11,517 nucleotides of DNA. Source: Spartobacteria bacterium UBA6821. Lineage in GTDB: Bacteria > Verrucomicrobiota > Verrucomicrobiia > Chthoniobacterales > UBA6821. Positions 1-7,032 of this stretch are shown here, piece by piece (positions within the stretch are counted from its first letter, which is position 1; each line of letters starts with the position of its first letter). The notes beneath the pieces are model-generated. The model saw nothing but the letters and a program-made list of their open reading frames with translations. It was not told the origin of the DNA and searched no databases. The stretch is taken from assembly GCA_002452515.1 (NCBI GenBank), contig DKEN01000113.1:1-11517 (forward strand), written 5' to 3'. Made by a program: the position numbers and the translations under genes.

Positions 1-197
1 CCGTGATCAATATCCTGGATCCGGATGCCATCGTGATTGGAGGCGGTGTCGGCAATCTCGACCTGCTCTACACTCAGGAAACACGCGATGCCATCCTGCA
101 ACACCTTTTCAACGATCGCTTTGAAACACCCCTCTTGCGTCCCGAACTGGGTGATAGCGCGGGAGTCTTTGGAGCCGCCATACTAACCGTCCAGTGA
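1..197 (+). CDS. ROK-family protein (sugar kinase/regulator), C-terminal end only
   Basis: This is the last 64 or so codons of a gene that enters from the left edge; bases 1-2 finish a codon and the frame continues to a TGA at 195-197. The visible stretch NILDPDAIVIGGGVGN is the typical C-terminal signature of ROK proteins (glucokinase/fructokinase-type sugar kinases and related repressors), where the second half of the actin-like ATPase fold ends in a glycine-rich loop. The closing part, with LGDSAGVFGAAIL, also matches the usual end of the family. The sugar specificity, and whether an N-terminal DNA-binding domain exists, cannot be judged because the N-terminal part is missing. The stop overlaps the start of queA by four bases (GTGA), so the two genes are probably translationally coupled. 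Confidence 0.85.
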   Translation, partial: VINILDPDAIVIGGGVGNLDLLYTQETRDAILQHLFNDRFETPLLRPELGDSAGVFGAAILTVQ

Positions 198-1180
198 GCC
201 AGTTTCTCTCCGATTATCTCTACGACCTGCCGCCGCATCTCGTGGCAAGCCGTCCTGCCACCAGCCGTGAACTAGCCCGAATGTTGGTGTTGCACAGGGA
301 AAGTGGGCGGGTCGAACATCGCAACTTCACCGATCTCCCCGAGTATCTAAGCCCCCGGGATCTGCTTGTGCTTAATGACAGTAAAGTCATTCCCGCACGG
401 CTTCATGACAGTACGGGAAAAATCGAGATTCTTCTGATTGAGAAGCGGGATGAGTTTCATTGGACTGCCATGGTGAATCCGGGGAAAAAAATGCGGGTCG
501 ATCACATTGTTGAGACGGCAGGAACAACGGCCCGTGTGTTGGAAATTCTTGAGGATGGAACACGCCTTCTGGAATTCACCGCGCCCCCCGACATCGGACG
601 CCATGGGATGATGCCGATCCCGCCTTATTTTCAGAGGGCGGCCGATGAACAGGATCGGGAACGCTACCAGACAGTGTATGCCCGCGAAGAGGGTTCGGTT
701 GCAGCACCCACGGCGGGACTACATTTCACGGAGGAAATTCTCGCCCGACATCCCCATGCCTTTGTGACCCTTCATGTGGGTACAGGCACATTCCGCCCGG
801 TAAAAACGGAGCATCTTGCGGAACACACGATGCATCATGAGTATTACACACTCTCGGCATCAACCAGCGACCGTATTAACGAGACCAAAAATTCAGGAGG
901 ACGAATCATCGCTGTCGGCACGACAACGACACGGGTTCTTGAATCCCAACCGCCCGGCGATCTCCGCGAAACCAACGGTTCCACGGATATTTTCATCTAT
1001 CCCCCTCACTCCTTTCAACGGATCGACGCACTCCTCACCAATTTTCATCTGCCCGGTTCGACACTCCTGATGCTGATCAGTGCCTTCGCAGGGCGGGAAC
1101 TTGTTCTTTCCGCCTATGAGGAAGCTGTCAGGAAAGAGTATCGCTTTTTCAGCTACGGGGACTGCATGCTCATCCTTTGA
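194..1180 (+). CDS. queA: S-adenosylmethionine:tRNA ribosyltransferase-isomerase (QueA)
   Basis: QueA transfers and rearranges the ribosyl part of S-adenosylmethionine onto preQ1 already placed at tRNA position 34, giving epoxyqueuosine, the penultimate step of queuosine synthesis. The 328-residue protein is recognisable along its whole length: LLVLNDSKVIPARL near residues 57-70, YQTVYA followed by GSVAAPTAGLHF near 155-175, FVTLHVGTGTFRPV near 190-203, IIAVGTTTTRVLE, and LLTNFHLPGSTLLMLISAFAG near 278-298, then the C-terminal YRFFSYGDCMLI. It is slightly shorter than the E. coli protein (about 356) and ends just after the SYGD motif. The start is a GTG inside the stop of the upstream ROK gene; no other start fits the N-terminal SDYLYDLPPHLVA motif as well. 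Its partner tgt lies about 1.7 kb downstream on the other strand. Confidence 0.96.
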   Translation: MSQFLSDYLYDLPPHLVASRPATSRELARMLVLHRESGRVEHRNFTDLPEYLSPRDLLVLNDSKVIPARLHDSTGKIEILLIEKRDEFHWTAMVNPGKKMRVDHIVETAGTTARVLEILEDGTRLLEFTAPPDIGRHGMMPIPPYFQRAADEQDRERYQTVYAREEGSVAAPTAGLHFTEEILARHPHAFVTLHVGTGTFRPVKTEHLAEHTMHHEYYTLSASTSDRINETKNSGGRIIAVGTTTTRVLESQPPGDLRETNGSTDIFIYPPHSFQRIDALLTNFHLPGSTLLMLISAFAGRELVLSAYEEAVRKEYRFFSYGDCMLIL

Positions 1181-1233
1181 GTCACGGGTCTTTTCCTTAT
1201 TTATTTTACCATTCAATCACCCATCCGACCGTC

Positions 1234-2301
1234 ATGCCTCTGCTTCTCTCAATCGGTGAATTAAAGAAATCAGCCCGCCAGAACTCCCAGCTGGCAGCCG
1301 TCGTTCATGCCCAGATCGAAAAGATCACCCTCAAGGAGGCATCCAATGGAAAACCATTTTATGAGGTCTTACTTCGTGATGAATCCGACAGCATGACCCT
1401 TCGTGCCTGGACTGACAGCAGCGCCTTTGAATCCTGTGCCCAACGGGAAAAGGGTGACTTTGTGGCAGTTGAAGGGCTTTTCGGACACAACGGTTCCTTC
1501 GGACTCGACGCGCGGGGATGGGAGCTCGATCCCCTGTCAGAGGAGGCCGTTGATCTGCTTCTCGCCGGATCTCCCCATCGGCGGCTCTTGTTGGAAAATG
1601 CGTGGAAAGCAATTTCCGAGGCTGTGATGAGCATCCACGATCCAAGGCTTGGAGAACTCTGTGAACGATTCATCGATCAATACGGGGCCCGCTTTCGTCG
1701 CTCGGCGGCCGCCAGGGGAAATCATCATGCACGCCGAGGTGGACTTTTGGAGCACACATCACGGATGATGGAGTGCGCGCTGGCGCTTGCAGCTGTTTAT
1801 CCCGAACTCAATCGCGACCTTCTCATTGCCGGCGTCCTGTTTCATGACACTGGAAAACTTTGGGAAACATGCCCCCCCGAGCGCGGATTCGGAATTGAAA
1901 CAGAACTTCGCGGAGAACTCCTCGGTCATCTCTCGATTGGGATCGAACTTATCAACGCGCTCTGGCGTGAACTTCCGAAGGAAGGCTGGGAACTCCTCAC
2001 TCCTCCTTCCGAAGATGTTCGCCTGCATCTCCTGCACCTTGTCGCCGCCCATCACGGGCAGCTTGAATTCGGCTCTCCGATCCTACCGAAGACCCCTGAG
2101 GCGGCATTGCTTCACTTCATTGACAATATTGATGCCCGTCTTGAAATGTTCTCGGCGGCCTACGAATCCTCATCACCAGGAGAGATAAATTCTAAACCCA
2201 CTATGGAATGGATACGACCGCTTGGGGTCGCACCAGTTGCTGCCCTCCCCAAGCATTTACAGGAGACGATTCTCCAAAAAAAAACTGACTTTCTTCTTTA
2301 G
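1234..2301 (+). CDS. YhaM-like 3'-5' exoribonuclease (OB-fold + HD domain)
   Basis: From the ATG at 1234 this is a 355-residue protein. Residues about 20-98 look like an OB-fold nucleic-acid-binding domain (VVHAQIEKITLKEA, then LLRDESDSMTLRAW). Residues about 160-305 form an HD phosphohydrolase domain: HH 164-165, GGLLEH 169-174, the metal-binding H204-D205 in VLFHDTGKLW, AAHHGQLEFGSP near 271-282, and HFIDNIDAR near 294-302. This order and these motifs match Bacillus YhaM, a metal-dependent 3'-5' exoribonuclease (about 314 residues) acting in RNA turnover. The extra length lies mostly in the N-terminal half and the C-terminal tail. The frame is open upstream to a TTG at 1177 that would overlap queA, but the ATG is preferred because the extra 19 residues resemble nothing. 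No clear Shine-Dalgarno precedes it. Activity on RNA is inferred from the family. Confidence 0.85.
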   Translation: MPLLLSIGELKKSARQNSQLAAVVHAQIEKITLKEASNGKPFYEVLLRDESDSMTLRAWTDSSAFESCAQREKGDFVAVEGLFGHNGSFGLDARGWELDPLSEEAVDLLLAGSPHRRLLLENAWKAISEAVMSIHDPRLGELCERFIDQYGARFRRSAAARGNHHARRGGLLEHTSRMMECALALAAVYPELNRDLLIAGVLFHDTGKLWETCPPERGFGIETELRGELLGHLSIGIELINALWRELPKEGWELLTPPSEDVRLHLLHLVAAHHGQLEFGSPILPKTPEAALLHFIDNIDARLEMFSAAYESSSPGEINSKPTMEWIRPLGVAPVAALPKHLQETILQKKTDFLL

Positions 2302-2311
2302 ACTTGCCAAT

Positions 2312-2782
2312 ATGATCGCAAATTTACAATTCTGCACCTCCGTGAAAAAGCTCCCCCTGATTATCACCCTCTTTACCCTCGCGCTGGCAGCATGTATTGG
2401 AATAAGTCCCCTGCTCGCAGACATTCAGGCTCCTCCTCAATCAGATCAAGGCCCCACCCGAAAACTCGGACGCGGACTCGGTAACATACTCTACGGTTCT
2501 TCCGAGATCATTGATTCCATGTCCGATGTGAACGCCTCGGAGGGTAACTCCGCCGCCTTCAGCTATGGCCTAGTTCGTGGACTTGGGCGTACCTTTGCCC
2601 GTTTGGGATACGGAGTCTTCGAAACGCTCACCTTCCCCTTCCCAACCAATCACGGCACCTACAAGCCCCCTTACAACAACAATATCCAGTGGTTGAATTC
2701 AGGCTACTCTGAGTTCCCTCCCGAAGTCGGATTTGAAAGCAAGTACGATTATTCCCGTCAGTACAGCGCACAGTCCTGGTAG
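2312..2782 (+). CDS. Exosortase-associated TIGR04073-like secreted protein
   Basis: A 156-residue protein with two lysines and a hydrophobic stretch (residues 12-36) forming an export signal. The signal can be read two ways: a signal peptidase I site after PLLA (residue 36), or a lipobox-like LAAC ending at Cys28. The mature part contains KLGRGLGNILYGSSEI (51-66), and a second, similar glycine-rich segment (YGLVRGLGRTFARLGYG, 85-101). It ends in an aromatic, tyrosine-rich tail. The KLGRG..N pattern is what I recognise from the TIGR04073 family, found mostly in Verrucomicrobiota genomes that carry exosortase/PEP-CTERM systems; its function is unknown. No exosortase or PEP-CTERM substrate is in the window. 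The ATG at 2312 is chosen because it places the signal sequence at the N-terminus; the frame extends upstream into yhaM but that part is not signal-like. A terminator follows 27 nt after the stop. Confidence 0.72.
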   Translation: MIANLQFCTSVKKLPLIITLFTLALAACIGISPLLADIQAPPQSDQGPTRKLGRGLGNILYGSSEIIDSMSDVNASEGNSAAFSYGLVRGLGRTFARLGYGVFETLTFPFPTNHGTYKPPYNNNIQWLNSGYSEFPPEVGFESKYDYSRQYSAQSW

Positions 2783-2808
2783 TACGAGGATTATCCTCCG
2801 TTCATCGC

Positions 2809-2838
2809 AAGCCGTGGCTCACCGCCACGGCTTTTTTT
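2809..2838 (+). terminator. Rho-independent terminator
   Basis: A perfect 8-bp stem (GCCGTGGC at 2811-2818 with GCCACGGC at 2824-2831, extendable by two A-T pairs) closes a 5-nt loop and is followed by seven T. It ends the rightward ROK-queA-exoribonuclease-TIGR04073 run. The T-tract runs into the tgt stop codon (2837-2839 on the opposite strand). Read leftwards the hairpin follows directly after the tgt stop but has only two U after it, so it probably terminates mainly in the + direction. Confidence 0.92.
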
Positions 2839-3979
2839 ATTCCTCTGCTTTCCAGACCCTGTAGCCGGAGACAAATTTTTCCCTGAATTCCTGAAAAGAG
2901 CCGTCCAGAATGCTCGCCCTGATACGTCGCATGAGAGTGAGATAGAAGTGCAGATTGTGAAGAGTGATCAAGCGAAGACCAAGAATCTCTTCAGCCTTCA
3001 CGAGATGGCGGAGATAGGCCCGTGAAAAAGTAGCGCACGCGTGGCAGGTACAACCTTCCTCAATCGGCCTGGGATCACGGGTAAAGGGAGCATTCTTTAA
3101 ATTGATGGTGCCTTCGGCAGTAAATGCCGTGCCGTTTCTGGCGATACGCGTCGGTAGAACACAATCAAACATATCGATTCCACGAGCCACCATTTCGACA
3201 AGTTGAGGGGGAGTTCCTAGCCCCATCGCATAGCGCGGAGCAGTTTCGGGTAGGAAGGGAACACTCCATTCAACGGCCTTCATCATTTCGGGTTCGGGTT
3301 CTCCGACACTCACTCCGCCGACAGCATAGCCGTCAAAACCGATCTCCACCAAGGAGCGGGCCGATTGTTCCCGCAGGTCGGCAAAGGAACTTCCCTGAAC
3401 GATACCAAAGAGAAGCGGGCGGCCCTCTTCCGGTTGAGTGTGCCACCAGGCACGGGAACGCCCTTCCCAGTGAGTCGTTAGTTCCAGACTCTTCGCCGCA
3501 TCCTCATAGCTGCAAGGAAAAGGGGGACATTCGTCAAAAGCCATCACTACGTCGCTGCCCAGATCCCGTTGAATCTGCATGGAAGTCTCGGGGCCAATGA
3601 ACGTGGGCGTTCCATCGAGATGATTTTGAAAATGTACCCCCTCGCGGGTGATCCGTCGCAGTTTGGAGAGGGAGAAAACCTGAAATCCACCGCTATCTGT
3701 CAGAATGGAACGATCCCAACCCATGAAGGAATGAAGACCTCCAAGTTCACGGATCACTTCTTCACCGGGACGGACATGCAGATGATAGGTGTTTCCGAGA
3801 ATGATCTTGGCACCGAGAGCGCGCAATTCATCCGGGGTAACGGCCTTGACCGTTGCCTGGGTGCCGACAGGCATGAAAACAGGTGTTTCTATATCGCCAG
3901 GGCGAGTGTGTAGAATACCGGCGCGGGCACTGCTTGAAGCGTCTGTCTTAAGAAGAGTGAAGGGAGATAAAGAACTCAC
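2837..3979 (-). CDS. tgt: tRNA-guanine(34) transglycosylase (queuine/preQ1 tRNA-ribosyltransferase)
   Basis: Tgt swaps guanine 34 in GUN anticodons for preQ1 in bacteria. From the GTG at 3979 the protein has 380 residues, the usual family size. Visible motifs are VFMPVGTQATVKAVTPDEL (34-52), ILTDSGGFQVFSL (92-104) with catalytic Asp95, GIDMFDCVLPTRIARNG (267-283) with the nucleophile Asp272, and the zinc site C310-x-C312-xx-C315 with His341 in TLHNLHFY. The frame stays open upstream to a TTG at 4108, but that extra peptide matches nothing in the family and translates an inverted-repeat element; GTG 3979 is the only plausible start near the conserved N-terminus. This GTG lies inside one arm of that repeat and has no Shine-Dalgarno. 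It follows pyrC on the same strand after 172 bases, and may be transcribed with the pyr operon or from within the repeat. Confidence 0.95.
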   Translation of the reverse strand: MSSLSPFTLLKTDASSSARAGILHTRPGDIETPVFMPVGTQATVKAVTPDELRALGAKIILGNTYHLHVRPGEEVIRELGGLHSFMGWDRSILTDSGGFQVFSLSKLRRITREGVHFQNHLDGTPTFIGPETSMQIQRDLGSDVVMAFDECPPFPCSYEDAAKSLELTTHWEGRSRAWWHTQPEEGRPLLFGIVQGSSFADLREQSARSLVEIGFDGYAVGGVSVGEPEPEMMKAVEWSVPFLPETAPRYAMGLGTPPQLVEMVARGIDMFDCVLPTRIARNGTAFTAEGTINLKNAPFTRDPRPIEEGCTCHACATFSRAYLRHLVKAEEILGLRLITLHNLHFYLTLMRRIRASILDGSFQEFREKFVSGYRVWKAEE

Positions 3980-4147
3980 AGGGATAAAAGGTATAAAGAA
4001 GATAAAACTTGAAATGCGTCTATTGGAACGAAGGGTAAAGGCTGTTAGCAGCGAAAAATCCAGAGCTTCAGAATGCGCGGAGATTGTCCTGATTGAACTT
4101 CCTCCCAAGGAGAAGCCCTATCCTTTTTATCCCCGTCATCCCTGTGA
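3976..4147. repeat. Inverted-repeat element between pyrC and tgt
   Basis: Two 34-nt arms face each other, at 3976-4009 on the + strand and 4147-4114 on the - strand. Each starts with TCACAGG and continues as three 9-nt units of the GATAAAAGG type. The arms agree at 25 of 34 positions, counted by hand. They enclose 104 bp. The element begins 4 bases after the pyrC stop and its left arm contains the tgt start codon. On the + strand an open frame crosses it, with an ATG at 4014 and a TAA at 4149-4151 (45 residues, basic); I cannot tell whether this is translated. No transposase is present. It looks like a small non-autonomous or REP-like dispersed element, but other genome copies would be needed to prove that. 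Confidence 0.5.
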
Positions 4148-4151
4148 ATAA

Positions 4152-5441
4152 TCAGTCGCTAAAACCGTTTTCCAGATTCCAGACGGTCTTTCCATCGACG
4201 ATAGTCTGCACAGCGCGACCACGAAGTGAAAAGCCGTGAAACGGTGTGTTTCGGGATAGGGATGGCGAGTCATTTTTGTCGTACTTCCACGCAAGGTCGG
4301 GATCCAGAATCGTGATGTCGGCAATGGCTCCCAGAGAAAGAGTGCCACGATCGAGTCCCAGCAATCGGGCTGGATTTACGGTCAGCATCGCGATGACTTG
4401 AGGGAGAGTGCAAGCCTTCCGCTGGTGCAGCAGGATCTTCAGGAAAACAGCGAGCTCCGTCTCCAGGCCAAGCATCCCGAACGGTGCCTTATCAAGTTCC
4501 ACCTCTTTTTCGTAAGGGGCATGGGGTGCATGATCGCTGGCCAGGATCGTGATGGTTCCGTCGGCAATTCCTTTGATGATTTCATCGATGTCGGCCTGTG
4601 TGCGCAACGGAGGATTCACTTTGAAGTTGGTGTCGAAATTCTTCAACCCCTCATCGGTCAGGGAAATATGATGGGGGCAGGCTTCCGCCGTGATCGGCAC
4701 ACCACGCTTCCGGGCTTCACGCAAGAGACGCACACTCCGGGCAGAACTGATATGCTGGCAATGAATCGGATGTCCGGTCTCCTCAGCCAGCAGGATGTTG
4801 CGGGCAACGATCAGATCCTCGGCAAGAGCGGGCCAACCAGGCAGTCCGAGACGTGTGCTCCACTCACCTTCATTCATCACCCCGTCGGCACTCAGGGTCG
4901 CCTCCTGACAATGATCCATGATCGGCAGTCCAAACTGCTTCGCATATTCCACGGCACGTCGCATGACACCGTGGTTCTGGACACAGTGTCCGTCATCGGT
5001 CAACGCCACCACGCCTGCTGCGGCCAGCGCCCCGATGGGAGCCATTTCCTCCCCTGCGATGCCCCGGGTGATCGCCCCGGTACAGAAGACATTCACACAG
5101 GCCGTTTTTTCCGCTTTCTCTTGAATCCAGGCTATCGTCGCGGGGCTGTCGGCTACGGGATTGGTGTTGGGCATGCAGACCACAGTCGTGAATCCTCCCA
5201 TGGCGGCGGCCCGGGAGCCTGACTCTATCGTCTCCTTGTGGGACTGTCCCGGTTCCCGAAAATGAACATGAATGTCGATCAAACCGGGAGTGACAACTTT
5301 GCCACTCGCATCAATAAGCGTGGCCCCAGGGGATTTTTTGTCGACCAGACGGCCATCCAGGACAAAGAGATCCCGTATTTCGTCAATGCCGTTTGCAGGA
5401 TCAATGACCCTTCCTCCTTGGATATGTAGGGATTCAGACAT
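4152..5441 (-). CDS. pyrC: Dihydroorotase, class I type
   Basis: PyrC closes carbamoyl aspartate to dihydroorotate, the third step of pyrimidine synthesis in the cytoplasm. The 429-residue protein has the Bacillus-type (class I) layout: an N-terminal strand domain (IQGGRVIDPANGID), the metal motif DIHVHFREPG with His58 and His60, AAMGGFTTVVCMPNTNP (79-95), Asp150 in ALTDDGH, His177 in IMDHCQE, His230 in HCQHISSA, NPPLR (276-280), Asp303 in ASDHAPH, and the C-terminal VNPARLLGL segment. All expected zinc ligands are present, so it is likely catalytically active rather than the inactive DHOase-like partner seen in some bacteria. It starts 9 bases after the pyrB stop, with no evident Shine-Dalgarno, as the third gene of pyrR-pyrB-pyrC. 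Confidence 0.95.
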   Translation of the reverse strand: MSESLHIQGGRVIDPANGIDEIRDLFVLDGRLVDKKSPGATLIDASGKVVTPGLIDIHVHFREPGQSHKETIESGSRAAAMGGFTTVVCMPNTNPVADSPATIAWIQEKAEKTACVNVFCTGAITRGIAGEEMAPIGALAAAGVVALTDDGHCVQNHGVMRRAVEYAKQFGLPIMDHCQEATLSADGVMNEGEWSTRLGLPGWPALAEDLIVARNILLAEETGHPIHCQHISSARSVRLLREARKRGVPITAEACPHHISLTDEGLKNFDTNFKVNPPLRTQADIDEIIKGIADGTITILASDHAPHAPYEKEVELDKAPFGMLGLETELAVFLKILLHQRKACTLPQVIAMLTVNPARLLGLDRGTLSLGAIADITILDPDLAWKYDKNDSPSLSRNTPFHGFSLRGRAVQTIVDGKTVWNLENGFSD

Positions 5442-5450
5442 GAAAATATT

Positions 5451-6401
5451 TTAAGAAGCGGTTATGGGAGCAAACGGCGCACCGCCAGAGCAGAGATAAA
5501 GAACAGCCATTCTCACCGCAAGTCCGTTGGTGACCTGATCGAGAATCACACTGCTGCGACCATCAGCAACCTGACTATCGATCTCGACACCACGGTTCAT
5601 TGGCCCGGGATGCATGATGAGACATTCTGGCTTGAGTTGTTCGGCGCGTTTGCGGGTGAGCCCAAATCTGGCCGTGTATTCCCCAAGACCGGGAAAGTAC
5701 TCCGTCTTTTGTCTCTCGTGCTGAATGCGCAGGAGATTGATCACATCGGATTCTCCGATCACCTCGTCGATATTGTGGGCGACCCTCACACCTAGGGACT
5801 CGAAGGTCTTTGGCACAAGGGTCGGCGGACCGACCAACGTCACCTTTGCTCCCAACTTGGTCAGGATCTCGATGTTGGAACGGGCGACTCGACTGAAGAG
5901 AATGTCACCGACAATCGAAACTCTCACCCCTTCGAGAGTGCCCAGTTTCTCCCGGATGGTGAATGCATCCAGTAATCCCTGAGTCGGATGTTCGTGGGAA
6001 CCGTCACCGGCGTTAATCACGGAAGCCTTGAGTCTGTCTGCAAGAAAGCGTGCACTTCCCGCGGATTTGTGACGGATGACGATAAGGTCCACACGAAGAG
6101 CCTCCAGATTGCGGGCGGTGTCGAGCAGAGTCTCCCCCTTTTCAAGACTTGATGCGGAGGCGTTGATATTCACCACATCGGCACTCAGGCGCATGGCGGC
6201 GAGTTCAAAGGAAATCCGGGTGCGCGTGCTCGGCTCGACGAAGAGATTGACCATGGTCTTGCCACGCAAGGCTGGAACTTTTTTTAGATTCCTCTCCCCC
6301 ACCCCCTTGAAGGCTGTGGCCGTATCAAGAATAACCCTCAACTCCTCTTCGGAGTGATCGGCAAGGGCGCAGAGATCCTTGGAGTTCCAGATTTTTTTCA
6401 T
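5451..6401 (-). CDS. pyrB: Aspartate carbamoyltransferase, catalytic chain
   Basis: PyrB joins carbamoyl phosphate and aspartate to carbamoyl aspartate, the committed step of pyrimidine synthesis. The 316 residues contain the carbamoyl-phosphate motif EPSTRTRISFE (56-66), the mobile active-site loop SLEKGETLLD (85-94), GDGSHEHPTQGLLDAF (132-147), the aspartate-binding LLRIQHER (223-230) and MHPGPMNRGVEI (263-274). Length and motifs match catalytic chains that work without a PyrI regulatory subunit; no pyrI is visible. The ATG overlaps the pyrR stop (ATGA, 6398-6401), so translation is probably coupled to pyrR, and PyrR-mediated control of pyrR would be expected to carry over to pyrB. Confidence 0.96.
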   Translation of the reverse strand: MKKIWNSKDLCALADHSEEELRVILDTATAFKGVGERNLKKVPALRGKTMVNLFVEPSTRTRISFELAAMRLSADVVNINASASSLEKGETLLDTARNLEALRVDLIVIRHKSAGSARFLADRLKASVINAGDGSHEHPTQGLLDAFTIREKLGTLEGVRVSIVGDILFSRVARSNIEILTKLGAKVTLVGPPTLVPKTFESLGVRVAHNIDEVIGESDVINLLRIQHERQKTEYFPGLGEYTARFGLTRKRAEQLKPECLIMHPGPMNRGVEIDSQVADGRSSVILDQVTNGLAVRMAVLYLCSGGAPFAPITAS

Positions 6402-6982
6402 GCGAGCGGGTGAATGATGGTGACGGAATCGACCACTCCATCAAATTCCTCAAATCGGACACGGATTCGGTCTTCCTGCGCGGTGGGAACATTTTTTCCG
6501 ACAAAGTCCGCCCTGATTGGCAGTTCCCGGTGCCCGCGATCCACTAGGGCTGCAAGCTGAATTCGGGAAGGACGACCAAAGGAGGCCACGGCATCCATGG
6601 CTGCCCGGCAACTCCGTCCGGTATAGAGCACATCATCAATGAGCACGAGGGGACGGCCATCCAGATCAAGGGGCAGGTCGGTCGCCTCCAAGACGCTGAT
6701 CCGTGCCCGCGTTGCCAGATCGTCGCGGTGCATGGAGACATCAACGGTTCCGATCGTCGGTGCAATCCCTTCGATTTCGGCGATGTACGAGACAATCCTG
6801 GCGGCAACCACCTTGCCCCGGGTCGGAATTCCGGCGATCACTAGACGGTTGAGATCATGATTTTGTTCGATGATCTCATGGGCTATCCGTCTGATCGCCT
6901 TGCGGATCGCCTCGGCATCCATTACCAGCACCGCTTCTTCGGTTCGCTGGTTTTCTGATGGGGGTGTCGGTTTTGTCGTCAT
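6398..6982 (-). CDS. pyrR: Pyrimidine operon regulator PyrR / uracil phosphoribosyltransferase
   Basis: PyrR senses UMP/UTP and binds a specific hairpin in pyr mRNA; many members also convert uracil and PRPP to UMP. The 194-residue protein resembles Bacillus PyrR throughout: RKAIRRIAHEIIE (27-39), GIPTRG (51-56), VDVSMHRDDL (80-89), the PRPP-binding motif LVLIDDVLYTGRSCRAAMDA (112-131), and VDRGHRELPIRADFVGKN (147-164). It is about 13 residues longer at the N-terminus than the Bacillus protein; Met21 would be an alternative start. ATG 6982 is preferred because a PyrR-binding hairpin ends right in front of it. It is the first gene of pyrR-pyrB-pyrC and overlaps pyrB by 4 bases. Confidence 0.95.
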   Translation of the reverse strand: MTTKPTPPSENQRTEEAVLVMDAEAIRKAIRRIAHEIIEQNHDLNRLVIAGIPTRGKVVAARIVSYIAEIEGIAPTIGTVDVSMHRDDLATRARISVLEATDLPLDLDGRPLVLIDDVLYTGRSCRAAMDAVASFGRPSRIQLAALVDRGHRELPIRADFVGKNVPTAQEDRIRVRFEEFDGVVDSVTIIHPLA

Positions 6983-7017
6983 GATCCTTGGAACCTCACA
7001 GGGTCGCCTTAAAGGAC
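6983..7017 (-). promoter_or_regulatory. PyrR-binding loop in the pyrR leader, containing the ribosome-binding sequence
   Basis: Read on the - strand, the RNA just before pyrR folds as a PyrR-binding loop. The lower stem is GUCCUU (7017-7012) with AAGGAU (6989-6984). A small bulge UAA (7011-7009) follows. The upper stem is GGCGACC (7008-7002) with GGUUCC (6995-6990), with one unpaired C and one G-U pair. The apical sequence CCUGUGAGG (7003-6994... including the closing pairs) matches the known CCNGNGAGG core. Both possible Shine-Dalgarno sequences, AAGGA at 6989-6985 and GAGG at 6997-6994, lie inside the hairpin, and the ATG follows at once. No terminator hairpin is visible. This suggests translational repression of the mycobacterial type rather than Bacillus-type attenuation; the mechanism is an inference. 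Confidence 0.8.
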
Positions 7018-7032
7018 AGGTTGTCTATTTTT

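Noticed and set aside
1177..1233. TTG start giving the exoribonuclease 19 more residues and an overlap with queA
   Set aside because: The extra residues show no family similarity; the ATG at 1234 fits the OB-fold N-terminus better.
3124..3600. 158-codon open frame on the + strand
   Set aside because: It is antisense to the catalytic region of tgt and shows no family features.
3980..4108. 43-codon upstream extension of tgt starting at a TTG
   Set aside because: It runs through the inverted-repeat element, matches nothing in the Tgt family and would make the protein about 45 residues too long.
4103..4122. Possible pyrC terminator: a CTTCTCC/GGAGGAAG hairpin inside the repeat element
   Set aside because: The stem is short with a bulge and has no U-tract after it on the - strand, so it was not called as a terminator.
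4398..5222. 274-codon open frame on the + strand
   Set aside because: It lies fully opposite pyrC, whose motifs are complete; the encoded sequence has no recognisable domain and looks like a high-GC antisense shadow.
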